Assembly (NCBI GenBank): GCA_035911095.1
Contig: JAMHWF010000105.1
Location: 1 to 64,000, forward strand
Direction: 5' to 3'
DNA from: JAMHWF01 sp035911095
GTDB lineage: Bacteria; Pseudomonadota; Gammaproteobacteria; Burkholderiales; Burkholderiaceae_C
Length of the DNA stretch: 64,000 bases
The notes beneath the pieces are model-generated. The model did not search any database. It was given only the letters and a program-made list of their open reading frames with translations, and had not been told where the DNA came from. How positions within the stretch are numbered: the first letter of the stretch is position 1; each line of letters opens with the position of its first letter. Positions 1 through 8,113 of this stretch are shown here, piece by piece. The position numbers were made by a program, and so were the translations under genes.

Positions 1-124
1 CCGCGGCGCTTCGACCTCGGATCCCTTCCCACTGCTCCTGGCCGACCACGGCCACCTCCATGCTCCGTCCTCGGGCGGGCACGGTACCGGGCTGCGCTTC
101 CAAGCCTCGATCTTCCTTCTCCAT
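1..124 (-). CDS. Putative IstA-like transposase, N-terminal 41 residues only
   Basis: An ATG at 124 is preceded by a good ribosome binding site (AAGGAG, 8 nt away) and opens a frame that stays open to the window edge, giving 41 residues. The segment VVGQEQWEGIRGR looks like the beginning of the helix-turn-helix region of IstA-type transposases. Position and orientation fit the first gene of an IS21 element. A second in-frame ATG at codon 22 is an alternative start. The catalytic part is outside the window, so the function is inferred mostly from context. Confidence 0.45.
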   Translation of the reverse strand, partial: MEKEDRGLEAQPGTVPARGRSMEVAVVGQEQWEGIRGRSAA

Positions 125-151
125 CTCTCGCTCCTTCGCGTCGTAGGTGGG

Positions 152-196
152 TGGGGAAAATTCAGATGCCACGGCTGGGGATTATTGAAGTGCCAC
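152..196. repeat. Two 21-bp direct repeats at the IS end
   Basis: Copies at 152-172 and 176-196 share the pattern TGGGGA..ATT.A..TGCCAC, separated by 3 bp. Iterated terminal repeats like these are the transposase-binding sites of IS21-family elements. Confidence 0.65.
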
Positions 197-201
197 TGAC
201 A

Positions 202-571
202 CGCGGTCGAAGAACCCGCGGCCACCCAGATCGCGCTGAAGGCCCCCATGCGGTTGAACCCCGCCGTGCGCGACGCGCTGGGCTCCATCGTGTCCACGCT
301 GAACGGCGACGCTCGCTCCGTGGCCGCGTGCACGGTGGCGAACGGGATCTTCGTTCCTCTCACCGAACTGGAGCGCCGCGGTCTGCAGCCTGCACTGGTG
401 ATGCGGGCGCTTAGCGACTTGCGCATGCTGGTCCACGCCGATGCAAATCGGCCACCGACCACATCGAGGGACTTCGGCGGCGTCACAACCGTGGGCTTGA
501 TCCTCGATCCGCGCTTCGTCACCGGCCTCGACCTGGCCACCTTTGCGATCCCGGAATCGCCGAAGGCCTGA
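202..571 (+). pseudogene. traI: C-terminal remnant of a MobH-type relaxase (TraI)
   Basis: An open frame from the IS boundary to a TGA at 569-571 encodes about 122 residues, with motifs such as TVANGIFVPLTELERRG and a terminal LILDPRFVTGLD block. These resemble the C-terminal region of MobH (TraI_2-type) relaxases. In SXT-like F-type modules traI sits directly upstream of traD, and traD begins 2 bp after this stop. The upstream part of the gene is replaced by the IS end. An internal ATG at 248 could give a 107-residue product, but no recognisable ribosome binding site precedes it. Identity is inferred from position and limited similarity. Confidence 0.55.
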
Positions 572-573
572 GC

Positions 574-2511
574 ATGCTGGTCCGCCAGTACGAGATGCCC
601 TGGCGCCCGGCCTATGAGGCCTACGCTGCAGCGACCTGGCTGCTGGCAATGGCGTTCTTTGCGACGGTGGGTGTCCTTGGATACCTTCCACGCCGTCTGG
701 CGTTGCCGCTGGCGCTCTGCTGCTTTGTCTGGGGCATCTTCCGCGGCGCCCAAGCGCTGCGAACGCTGGTGCTGCGCGCGTCGCTCGGCGGGCGCGGCGC
801 GCAGACCATCACCACGGCCGAACTGGCGCGCTGGTGCCAACAGCCCGATCAGGTGTTCCTCGGCTTCGGCTTCGACTGGCGGCCTGTCCACGCCCAGCGC
901 CTGTACGAACTCGCGAAGGTGGACTACCGGCAGTTCACCGTCTCACCGCGCCTGTTGGCCTGGCTGGGCTACGACAGCCATCCGCAGCCCGACGCCGAGA
1001 TCGGCCTGCCCTACATCCACGGCGTGGAGCCCAAGGAAGTGCCGCTGCATCGGCCGCTGCAGAACTTCGAGGGCGGCACGTTGCTCGTCGGCACCACGCA
1101 GTCGGGCAAAGGAGTGGCGCTGGCCAACCTCATCACGCAGGCGGTGCGGCGGGGCGACGTGGTCATCGTCATCGACCCAAAGAACAGCCGGCGCCTCAAG
1201 CGCGTGACGCAGCGCGCCTGCGAAGACTGGCGTGCGCCCGACACCTTCCTGGAGTTCCACCCTGCCTTCCCCGAAACCGGCGTGCGGCTGGACTTCACCT
1301 TCAACTGGCAGAAGCCGACCGAGATCGCTTCGCGCATCCAGTCGATCATGCCGCCCGACACGGCGGGCGCGTTCTCGGCATTCGGCTGGGACGCGGTCAA
1401 CGTCGTCGTGCAGGGGCTGATCGAGCTCGAGGAGCGGCCCAACCTCGTCAAGCTCACCAAGTACATCGAAGGTGGCATCGAGCCCGTGCTCGAAGGCACG
1501 CTGCGCCGCCACTACGAACGCTCCCTGGGCGCCAACTGGCGCGAGCTGCCCGAGATGAAGAAGCTGCTGCACGACGCCCATCGCGGCAACCTCAAGCGCC
1601 CGTCCGAAGCGGCCAGCGCCGACCTGCTGGCCTTTGTCGCCTACTACGAGCACCACGTCGCACAGTCGCAGCGCAACAAGGTGCTGGATGCGCAGGTGCG
1701 TACCTTCCGGCACAACCGCGAGCACTACCAGAAGATAACGGCCAACCTGTTGCCCGTGCTGTCCATGCTCACCTCAGGCGACCTGGGCCCGAGCCTGTCG
1801 CCGGAGCCGTTCGACGCCGACGACACACGCCCGATCATGAACTTCGAGAAGATCGAGCGCGCCGGCCACGTGCTGTACATGTGCCTGGACTCGTTGCCCG
1901 ACCCGTCGGTGGCCACGGCCATCGGCGCGCTGGCCCTCGCCGACCTGGCCGCGCGTGCCGGCATGCGCTACAACCTCGGCGGCTACCGGCGCATCTCGCT
2001 CTTCGTCGACGAGGTCTCGAACGTCATCAACCAGCCGTTGATCGAGATCCTGAACAAGGGCGCCGAAGGCGGCATCTTCACCACCTGCGCGATGCAGACG
2101 CTGGCGGACCTGGCCAAGCGCCTGGGCAGCGAAGACGCGGCGCGCATGGCACTGGGCAACCTCAACAACCTGATCGCGCTGCGCTCGAAAGACCGGCCGA
2201 CGCAGGACTTCGTCGTCGAGACTTTCGGCAAGACCGCCATCCACACCGTGCGCGTGGGCCTGAGCAGCGGCGCCGACGCGCACCTGGGCGACTTTTCGTC
2301 GAGCTACTCCACGCAGCTCACCGAGAGCTTCGAGGAGATGGTGCCGGCCGACGTGCTGGGCAAGCTGCCGAACCTGCAGTACTTCGCGTCGGTTTCGGGC
2401 GGGCGGATCATCAAGGGGAGGTTTCCGATCCTGGATCCCGATGCGCCGCCGCCGACCGCCTCGCCCAGACCTGCATCAAGGTCCGCATTGACATCGGGCC
2501 ACGTGCCGTGA
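574..2511 (+). CDS. traD: Type IV coupling protein TraD
   Basis: This 645-residue inner-membrane ATPase would link the relaxosome to the secretion channel and drive DNA transfer. The N-terminus has two hydrophobic segments (about residues 22-55). The Walker A motif GTTQSGKG lies near residue 170 and a Walker B-like SLFVDEVSN near residue 475. Length and architecture fit the SXT/TOL-type TraD subfamily. The start is an ATG 2 bp after the relaxase remnant's stop, and the gene ends in a GTGA overlap with the next gene. It appears intact although its partner relaxase is truncated. Confidence 0.9.
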   Translation: MLVRQYEMPWRPAYEAYAAATWLLAMAFFATVGVLGYLPRRLALPLALCCFVWGIFRGAQALRTLVLRASLGGRGAQTITTAELARWCQQPDQVFLGFGFDWRPVHAQRLYELAKVDYRQFTVSPRLLAWLGYDSHPQPDAEIGLPYIHGVEPKEVPLHRPLQNFEGGTLLVGTTQSGKGVALANLITQAVRRGDVVIVIDPKNSRRLKRVTQRACEDWRAPDTFLEFHPAFPETGVRLDFTFNWQKPTEIASRIQSIMPPDTAGAFSAFGWDAVNVVVQGLIELEERPNLVKLTKYIEGGIEPVLEGTLRRHYERSLGANWRELPEMKKLLHDAHRGNLKRPSEAASADLLAFVAYYEHHVAQSQRNKVLDAQVRTFRHNREHYQKITANLLPVLSMLTSGDLGPSLSPEPFDADDTRPIMNFEKIERAGHVLYMCLDSLPDPSVATAIGALALADLAARAGMRYNLGGYRRISLFVDEVSNVINQPLIEILNKGAEGGIFTTCAMQTLADLAKRLGSEDAARMALGNLNNLIALRSKDRPTQDFVVETFGKTAIHTVRVGLSSGADAHLGDFSSSYSTQLTESFEEMVPADVLGKLPNLQYFASVSGGRIIKGRFPILDPDAPPPTASPRPASRSALTSGHVP

Positions 2512-3131
2512 TCCGCGTCGTCGCCATTATTTCGCTGCTGTGCCTGCTGGTGCTGGTGCTGTACCTGCCTTCCGTGCATCCGGCGCAGCGCTTCTTAACG
2601 CAATTGCGAGCCGAGCATCAGACCATGACGGCGTTCTGGGGCGATGCGTCCGCGTCGCGCATCATCTCGCGGGCGATCAGCCTGCAGGACTCAGCCCGTG
2701 AGGTGACGCCGGTTCCATCAGCGAGCGACGCGCCGTCGGCAAGCGCCCTGGACAGTGCGGTGGCGCAGGAGATGACGTCGCTGAACCAGCGCTTGTTCGA
2801 CAACGCCTATTTCCGATCCATTGACGCACTGGTGCTGCTGGCCTCCTACAGGTTGTCGACCCTGCTGGAGTGGCTGCCCTGGCTGGCGGCCTTTTGCGTG
2901 GCGGCGATGGTGGACGGCGGGGTCGTGCGCGTGCTGAAGTCCCGAGAGTTCCGGCATCACGACCCGGAACTGTTTGCCGTTTTCAGTTGCTTGGCCATCG
3001 TCGCAGGCTGCGCTGCGATCGTCGGCTTCGTGATTCCGATGTCACTGCATCCGCTGTCGATGCCTGGCGTTCCACTACTGATGAGCCTGCTGCTGGGGCG
3101 CGCGTTTGCGAACTTCCACCGCCGCGCGTGA
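2508..3131 (+). CDS. TraD-linked conjugative element membrane protein (PFL_4697-like)
   Basis: The 207-residue protein has one hydrophobic segment at the N-terminus (about residues 3-20) and three more in the second half (about 105-200), so it is an inner-membrane protein. The family TIGR03747 (integrating conjugative element membrane protein, PFL_4697 type) is normally encoded directly after traD, and the layout here matches. The start is a GTG sharing GTGA with the traD stop, indicating translational coupling. Its role in transfer is not established; it probably assists the coupling protein. The family call comes from position, size and topology. Confidence 0.7.
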   Translation: MIRVVAIISLLCLLVLVLYLPSVHPAQRFLTQLRAEHQTMTAFWGDASASRIISRAISLQDSAREVTPVPSASDAPSASALDSAVAQEMTSLNQRLFDNAYFRSIDALVLLASYRLSTLLEWLPWLAAFCVAAMVDGGVVRVLKSREFRHHDPELFAVFSCLAIVAGCAAIVGFVIPMSLHPLSMPGVPLLMSLLLGRAFANFHRRA

Positions 3132-3228
3132 GTGCATGACTGTCTTTGCGAGACTGTCAGAGGCCGGTCCCTCGAAGTCCCATTTCCGGCACACTGTCTC
3201 GGAATTCGTACTTGGCATGCACCAAAGC

Positions 3229-4020
3229 TCACTCGTCCGAGTACCCGTGCGTTAGCCGGAACTCGGCATAGCTCGAGAACGAGCGAATGCCCTTCGCATG
3301 GTTCTGCTTCGCCAGAATGGTCTTGGCTATTCGCTGCTGCAGGTAGTCGCACACGGCCTCGAACTGCTCCGCTGACAGGAGTTTCCACGGCCCACCGAAG
3401 CGGGACTCGATGTTCGATGACAGTGCTCCGAAGCTGAACTTCGTGCGCCGAGTCTTGTCGGCGCTGGCGAACTCGTTGTAGCGCTTGATCAGGTGCTGCA
3501 CGTACCGGCTGGCCTGCTGATCGGCGCCGATCGTTCCGGGTGGGGCGTTGACGGTGACGGATCGCCGCGTCGTCTTGACGTTCACCGTATGCGCCTGGAT
3601 CGCGCCTGGGCTGTTGATGGCCACGTTGCCTGAGTTGTTGACAACGCTCACCCGCCGGAGATCGTTCAGCAAGATCTTGGCGAAGAAGCCGTCGGTGGCC
3701 TGCTCAGGCCTGCCGGCCACGCCTTCGTGGATGGACTTGATCTCCTGTAAAGCCCCGGCGCTGTACAGATCCGGCTCGGAATCGACGACCTTGTGGTGCC
3801 TCCGGCACAACAAGACCAGATTCTCGAAGGCGTGCCGCTCATCATCGGTCTGCGATGCATCGTATCGGGGGCCATCCTTGCTTCTTGCCTTGATGTGGCA
3901 GATCTCCCCGGTGATGGTGCCGGCGCTCTCGACAAGCGGAAGCGAGCAACCGGGGAAGGCGCAACGGTTCCCGGACAGAGCAAACAGTCGACGTATCGTC
4001 TTCTCGGCAGGTTCACCCAT
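3229..4020 (-). CDS. HNH endonuclease domain protein, last gene of the restriction operon
   Basis: The 263-residue protein begins with an HNH nuclease fold. Cys20 and Cys25, His42 in GEICHIKARS, Asn67 in FENLVLLC, Cys72 and His75-His76 form the expected C..C/H/N/C..HH pattern. Residues 124-165 form a low-complexity segment (VVNNSGNVAINSPGAIQAHT and the following residues) that looks like short beta strands. A helical C-terminal domain follows with HLIKRYNEF and a conserved-looking SFSSYAEFR tail. The ATG at 4020 has a GAGAGG ribosome site; an upstream in-frame TTG at 4068 is a weaker alternative. It lies 44 bp after the metallopeptidase gene, so co-transcription with hsdR is likely. It is probably an accessory nuclease in defence; the substrate is unknown. 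Confidence 0.75.
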   Translation of the reverse strand: MGEPAEKTIRRLFALSGNRCAFPGCSLPLVESAGTITGEICHIKARSKDGPRYDASQTDDERHAFENLVLLCRRHHKVVDSEPDLYSAGALQEIKSIHEGVAGRPEQATDGFFAKILLNDLRRVSVVNNSGNVAINSPGAIQAHTVNVKTTRRSVTVNAPPGTIGADQQASRYVQHLIKRYNEFASADKTRRTKFSFGALSSNIESRFGGPWKLLSAEQFEAVCDYLQQRIAKTILAKQNHAKGIRSFSSYAEFRLTHGYSDE

Positions 4021-4064
4021 GACGTCCTCTCTTGCGCCGCTGAAGCGCGATGCCCTCCCCCTGA

Positions 4065-4820
4065 TCAAGCCCGGAAGAGCTCCTCCGCCATGTCGTCCAA
4101 CCTAAGCTTCAGCGCACGCCATCCAGGCATGTGACGGTCCAGCGTACGGTAGAACTGCGATCCATGGTTGTGGTGTCTGAGGTGGATCAGCTCATGCAAC
4201 ATCACGTAGTCGATGCACTCGCGCGGCGCTTTCACCAACATTGGATTCAGCGTGATGCGTCCGGCCGGGGAGCAGCTACCCCACTGCACCGTCATGTTCC
4301 GCAGCCGCATCTCGGGCACGCTGCGCACCCACCGCAAGTTGGCCGCGACGGCCTCCAGCCTATGCGCAAGAACCTCCTTGGCCCGCTGCCGATACCAGGC
4401 ATCGAGGCTATCGCGGATCAGTCCCGCCGACCGCTGGGGGGCCGCAACCACGAGGTAGGCGCCGCGCAGTGCCGCATGCACCGGCGCTGAAGGTTCCACC
4501 GCCACCTTCAGCCGGTAGCGCCGCCCCAGGTACAGCAGCGATTCACCGCTGACGTACTCGCGAGCTTGCAGGCCGCCGTACCTCTCGCGTGCGGCCTCGA
4601 CATGCCGGCTGATCCACACCGATCGCTTGCGCACGGCCGCCAGCACGCTCGCCGGCGTGGCGCCGCTCGGAGCATCCACCAACACCCGTCCATCCGGCTC
4701 CACATGAATCGCCACCCGCGGCACGCGTCGTTCAGGCTGAACGCGCACGCGGAAACGGATGATCTCGTCGCCGTAGCGAATGCGCTGTTCCCCAGCCCAT
4801 GCGCCGGCCACATCCGTCAT
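4065..4820 (-). CDS. YgjP/SprT-like zinc metallopeptidase associated with hsdR
   Basis: The 251-residue protein has an HELIH zinc motif at residues 209-213 and a third ligand candidate, His219, in the sequence HNHGSQFY. The upstream QWGSCSPAGRITLNP block is characteristic of the YgjP-like (DUF45, M48-related) family. No signal peptide is present, so it is cytoplasmic. Its ATG overlaps the hsdR stop by 4 bp (ATGA), so it is translated with the restriction subunit. Members of this family often sit next to type I restriction genes. Their role is not settled; processing or turnover of the restriction complex is one possibility. Confidence 0.85.
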   Translation of the reverse strand: MTDVAGAWAGEQRIRYGDEIIRFRVRVQPERRVPRVAIHVEPDGRVLVDAPSGATPASVLAAVRKRSVWISRHVEAARERYGGLQAREYVSGESLLYLGRRYRLKVAVEPSAPVHAALRGAYLVVAAPQRSAGLIRDSLDAWYRQRAKEVLAHRLEAVAANLRWVRSVPEMRLRNMTVQWGSCSPAGRITLNPMLVKAPRECIDYVMLHELIHLRHHNHGSQFYRTLDRHMPGWRALKLRLDDMAEELFRA

Positions 4821-7800
4821 GACCGGCTCAGCCCGATGCGCGTGATCTGGATCACCTGCTCCACCACCTGCCGCGCGTTCTCCAGGCCCAGCACACCGAA
4901 CAGCATCGGCAGCAGCCCTTTGCGGATCGCGGCCTCGATGTTCTGCGGGTTCAGCGAGTGCTCGGCCACCGCATTGCGCACGACTCCGTCAATGGCGACC
5001 GCATGCTCCACCAGCTTGGATCGTGCCGCCTCGTCCATGCCATCGCAGGCCTGATCGCCCAGCACCAGCCGGATCGCGCCGAAGTAGGCCTTGGCGTGCG
5101 GGTTCTCGTCCAACGCCACAGGCACGCCCGGTGTCTGGCGCGCCGCGAGCTGGTCCTCGAAGTCCTTGAACAGCGCGTACTGCTTCAGCGGATGGTCGAA
5201 CATGGCCTCCGCCTCGGCGATGGCCTGGCGCAGCAATTCGCCAAACACCTTCTGCGCATACGGGTCCTCGGCCAGTTCCTGCTCGATGGTCTTGCGCAGC
5301 CGCGTGCGGATCAGGTCGGTCTCGTTGCGCGTCTTCTCTTCGGACCACTGCTCAGGGTCTTGGGCCTGGCCCAACTGATGCACGAGGTACACGCCGTCGG
5401 GCTCGCGCACCTCCTTGCCGATCACCTGCTTGTCGACCAGCCGGCGGATCTGCTCTTCATAGCTGCTGTAGTCCACCGTCTCCATCGCATCGCGGCGGGC
5501 GGTCTGGCGCAGCTCGGTGAAGAAGCGCAGGTCGCTCTTGTAGCGGGCGATCAGCGCCTCGGAGAAGCTCTTGTCCTCGAAGAAGCTGCGACTCGAAAGC
5601 GCCGTCTGCAGGCAAAGGCCGAACTCGGTCAGTGCCGCATAGAAGTCGTCGCGCAGCTTCTGACGCTCGTCGTCTTCCTCGCCATCGGTGGCCGTCACGA
5701 ACTTCGGCGTCAACACCTGGCGGAATTGCTCGCGATCGAGCTTGTTGACCACGCCCTTGAAGAAGGACCACAGGCGGTCGTGCAGCGCCGGCAGGCGCTT
5801 GTACTCGGTGCCGAAGTTGCGGTACAGGCCTTCGATGTCGGCCACGTCGAAGCCGCCCTGCGTGCGTGTCTCCAGGTCCTGGTAGGCGCGGATGGCCGTG
5901 TCAAGCTCCTTCAGGATGCCGCGGTAGTCCACCAGCACGCCGTAGCGCTTGTCGTCGTGCAGGCGGTTCACGCGTGCCACCGCCTGGATCAGGTTGTGGC
6001 CCTTCAGCGGCTTGTCGATGTACAGGACCGTGTTGCGCGGTTCGTCGAAGCCTGTGAGCAGCTTGTCCACGACGATCAGCAGGTCAGGCCCGTCGTCCGT
6101 GCCGAAGTCGCCGACGACCTGCTTCTCGTAGGTCTCGGCGTCCAGGCCGCTCGCCAACACGGTCTGCTTCCACCACTTCTGCACCTCGGGCAGTGTGTCC
6201 TCGTCGACCTCGGCGTTGCCTTCGCGCGTGTCGGGCGGCGAGATCACGATGGCGCTGGTGACCAAGCCTGTCTCGTCCAGCGCCTTCTTGTAGCGGATCG
6301 CGTCGAGCTTGCTGTCGGTGGCCACCTGGCCCTTCAGGCCCAAGCCGAGACCCTTGATGTTCTCGCTGAAGTGGGTGGCGATGTCCCAGGCGATCAGCTC
6401 GATGCGGCCCGCGGCGCCGTAGATCGCGCCCTTCTTGGCGAACTTCTTCTTCAGGTCGGCGCGCTGGGCATCGCTCAGACCGGCGGTGATCTTGTCGAAC
6501 CAGCGGTTGACGGCCTCTTCGTTGATCGTCAGTTCGGGCACGCGCTCTTCGTACAGCAGCGGTGCCACCGTCTCGTCCTCCACCGCGCGCTGCATGGTGT
6601 AGGCGTGCACGATGGGACCGAACTTGTTCGAGGTCTTCTCGTCCTTCAGCAACGGCGTACCGGTGAAGGCGATGTAGGCGGCACGGGGCAGCGCCTTCTT
6701 CATGCGCTCGTGCGTCTCGCCGCCGTGACTGCGGTGCCCTTCGTCCACCAGCACGATCAGGTTGGCCGAATCGTTGCGGCACTCCGGCAGCTTGGACGCC
6801 GAGTTGAACTTGTGCACCAGCGTGAAGGTGATGCGCTCGGTGCCGCTGCCGATGCGCCTGGCCAGGTCGCGCCCCGTCATCGCCCGGCTCTTCTCGCCGT
6901 CCTTCTGCGACGCGATGGCCGAGCCGAAGGCGCCACCCGAGATGAAGTTGCGCGACAACTGCCCTTCCAGATCCACCCGGTCGGTCACCACGACCACGCG
7001 GCACTCGGCCAGCGCATCAACCAGCAGCAGCGCCTTGGTGAGGAACACCATCGTGAAACTCTTGCCCGAGCCCGTCGTGTGCCAGACCACACCGCCCTCG
7101 CGCCCACCGTCGGGCCGAACCTGTCGGATGCGGGCCAGCAAGGCGCGGATGCCGAAGAACTGCTGGTAGCGCGCGACGATCTTGCCCACCTTGCGGTCGA
7201 ACAATACGTAGCTGCGCAGGAACTCCAGCAGGCGCGCCGGCGTCAGCAGGCTGGTCAGCAGGCGGTCCTGGTCGGTGGGCTCCATGGGGTGTGACCACAG
7301 CGACTCGAAGTAGGTCGCCAGGCCGACCGGCTTGCCCTCAAACAGACGGCTACGCACCTCCAGCGGCAGCGGGGCGTTCTTCACCGCGGCATGGTGGGCC
7401 GCATCGAACTCTTCCTCCCGCCAGCGTGCCCAGAACTTGGCCGCCGTGGCGGTGGTGCCGTAGCGGCCCTCCGTCTGGCTCACGGCCATCAGCAGCTGGG
7501 CATAGCCGAAGAGCTGCGGAATCTCGTCGGGCCGCTGGTTGCGCAGGTGCTGGCTGATGCCCTCGGCCACCATCGACTTGCCGGCATGGCTGGACTCCGG
7601 CCGCTTGGCCTCGATCACCACCAGGGGCAGGCCGTTGACGAAGCCCACCACGTCCGGAGTACGGTGGTGTGTGCCCTGCGCCGACAGCACCTCCAGCTCT
7701 TCGGTCACGTCCCAGCGGTTGGCCGCGGGGCCGGTCCAGTCGATGACGGCAATGGTGGGCTGGTGCTTCTTGCCGTCCGGCATGAACTCGGTGACGGTGA

Positions 7801-8113
7801 TGCCCAGCGCCAGCTTGCCGTACAACCGCTCGTTGGCGGGCAGCAGCCCTTCGGCCAGGCTGACGGCCGACAGCTCACGCACCACCTGCTCGATGCCGCT
7901 GCTGGACAGCGGGTACCACTGGCCCTTGTACTCGTAGCGCCGGGTCTGCAGCACCTCGACCAGGCGGGAGCGCAGGATCACCTCGCGCGTGCTTCCGCGA
8001 AGCGCCAGCGCCTGGGCCGTGCTCAGGAAGTTCCAACCCAGGTTGCACAGAAGGTGCAGCGCCGGCAGGTGCGCGGCGTACTGTTCCTTCGAGTTGGGCG
8101 CGGCGGCGGTCAT
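4817..8113 (-). CDS. hsdR: Type I restriction enzyme, restriction/translocation subunit HsdR
   Basis: This 1098-residue subunit cuts unmodified DNA after ATP-driven translocation. The N-terminal nuclease site reads PDVVGF...VVIEAK (about residue 165). The helicase core follows: Walker A HTTGSGKS near residue 347, a DEGH box (VLVDEGHRSH) near 456, and AFTGTPL near 483. The C-terminal half carries the HsdM-contacting helical region. The length matches the family and no frame defects are seen. The start overlaps the hsdS stop by 4 bp (ATGA), and the metallopeptidase gene is coupled at the other end. Confidence 0.95.
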   Translation of the reverse strand: MTAAAPNSKEQYAAHLPALHLLCNLGWNFLSTAQALALRGSTREVILRSRLVEVLQTRRYEYKGQWYPLSSSGIEQVVRELSAVSLAEGLLPANERLYGKLALGITVTEFMPDGKKHQPTIAVIDWTGPAANRWDVTEELEVLSAQGTHHRTPDVVGFVNGLPLVVIEAKRPESSHAGKSMVAEGISQHLRNQRPDEIPQLFGYAQLLMAVSQTEGRYGTTATAAKFWARWREEEFDAAHHAAVKNAPLPLEVRSRLFEGKPVGLATYFESLWSHPMEPTDQDRLLTSLLTPARLLEFLRSYVLFDRKVGKIVARYQQFFGIRALLARIRQVRPDGGREGGVVWHTTGSGKSFTMVFLTKALLLVDALAECRVVVVTDRVDLEGQLSRNFISGGAFGSAIASQKDGEKSRAMTGRDLARRIGSGTERITFTLVHKFNSASKLPECRNDSANLIVLVDEGHRSHGGETHERMKKALPRAAYIAFTGTPLLKDEKTSNKFGPIVHAYTMQRAVEDETVAPLLYEERVPELTINEEAVNRWFDKITAGLSDAQRADLKKKFAKKGAIYGAAGRIELIAWDIATHFSENIKGLGLGLKGQVATDSKLDAIRYKKALDETGLVTSAIVISPPDTREGNAEVDEDTLPEVQKWWKQTVLASGLDAETYEKQVVGDFGTDDGPDLLIVVDKLLTGFDEPRNTVLYIDKPLKGHNLIQAVARVNRLHDDKRYGVLVDYRGILKELDTAIRAYQDLETRTQGGFDVADIEGLYRNFGTEYKRLPALHDRLWSFFKGVVNKLDREQFRQVLTPKFVTATDGEEDDERQKLRDDFYAALTEFGLCLQTALSSRSFFEDKSFSEALIARYKSDLRFFTELRQTARRDAMETVDYSSYEEQIRRLVDKQVIGKEVREPDGVYLVHQLGQAQDPEQWSEEKTRNETDLIRTRLRKTIEQELAEDPYAQKVFGELLRQAIAEAEAMFDHPLKQYALFKDFEDQLAARQTPGVPVALDENPHAKAYFGAIRLVLGDQACDGMDEAARSKLVEHAVAIDGVVRNAVAEHSLNPQNIEAAIRKGLLPMLFGVLGLENARQVVEQVIQITRIGLSRS

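Larger units (their letters stand above)
1..201 (-). mobile_element. End of an IS21-family insertion sequence, running off the left edge
   Basis: Reading leftwards from 201 the element opens with TGTCAGTGGCAC, has two imperfect 21-bp direct repeats near the tip, and then a leftward gene start 77 bp inside. IS21-family elements start with TG and carry several transposase-binding repeats at each end, with istA beginning shortly inside one end. The sequence immediately right of 201 reads into the relaxase remnant. Family assignment rests on end structure and the first residues of the protein; the other end and any target duplication lie outside the window. Confidence 0.6.

Noticed and set aside
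248..571. Stand-alone 107-residue gene from the ATG at 248
   Set aside because: The frame is open further upstream to the IS boundary with relaxase-like sequence, and no ribosome binding site precedes the ATG, so it is better read as a gene fragment.
834..2507. Long plus-strand frame leading into the TraD-linked membrane protein
   Set aside because: The first 558 codons are an arginine-rich shadow of traD. The real gene starts at GTG 2508, giving a GTGA junction and a normal membrane protein.
4958..7294. 778-residue plus-strand frame opposite hsdR
   Set aside because: Shadow of the hsdR gene with no domain-like features; hsdR itself has all helicase motifs.
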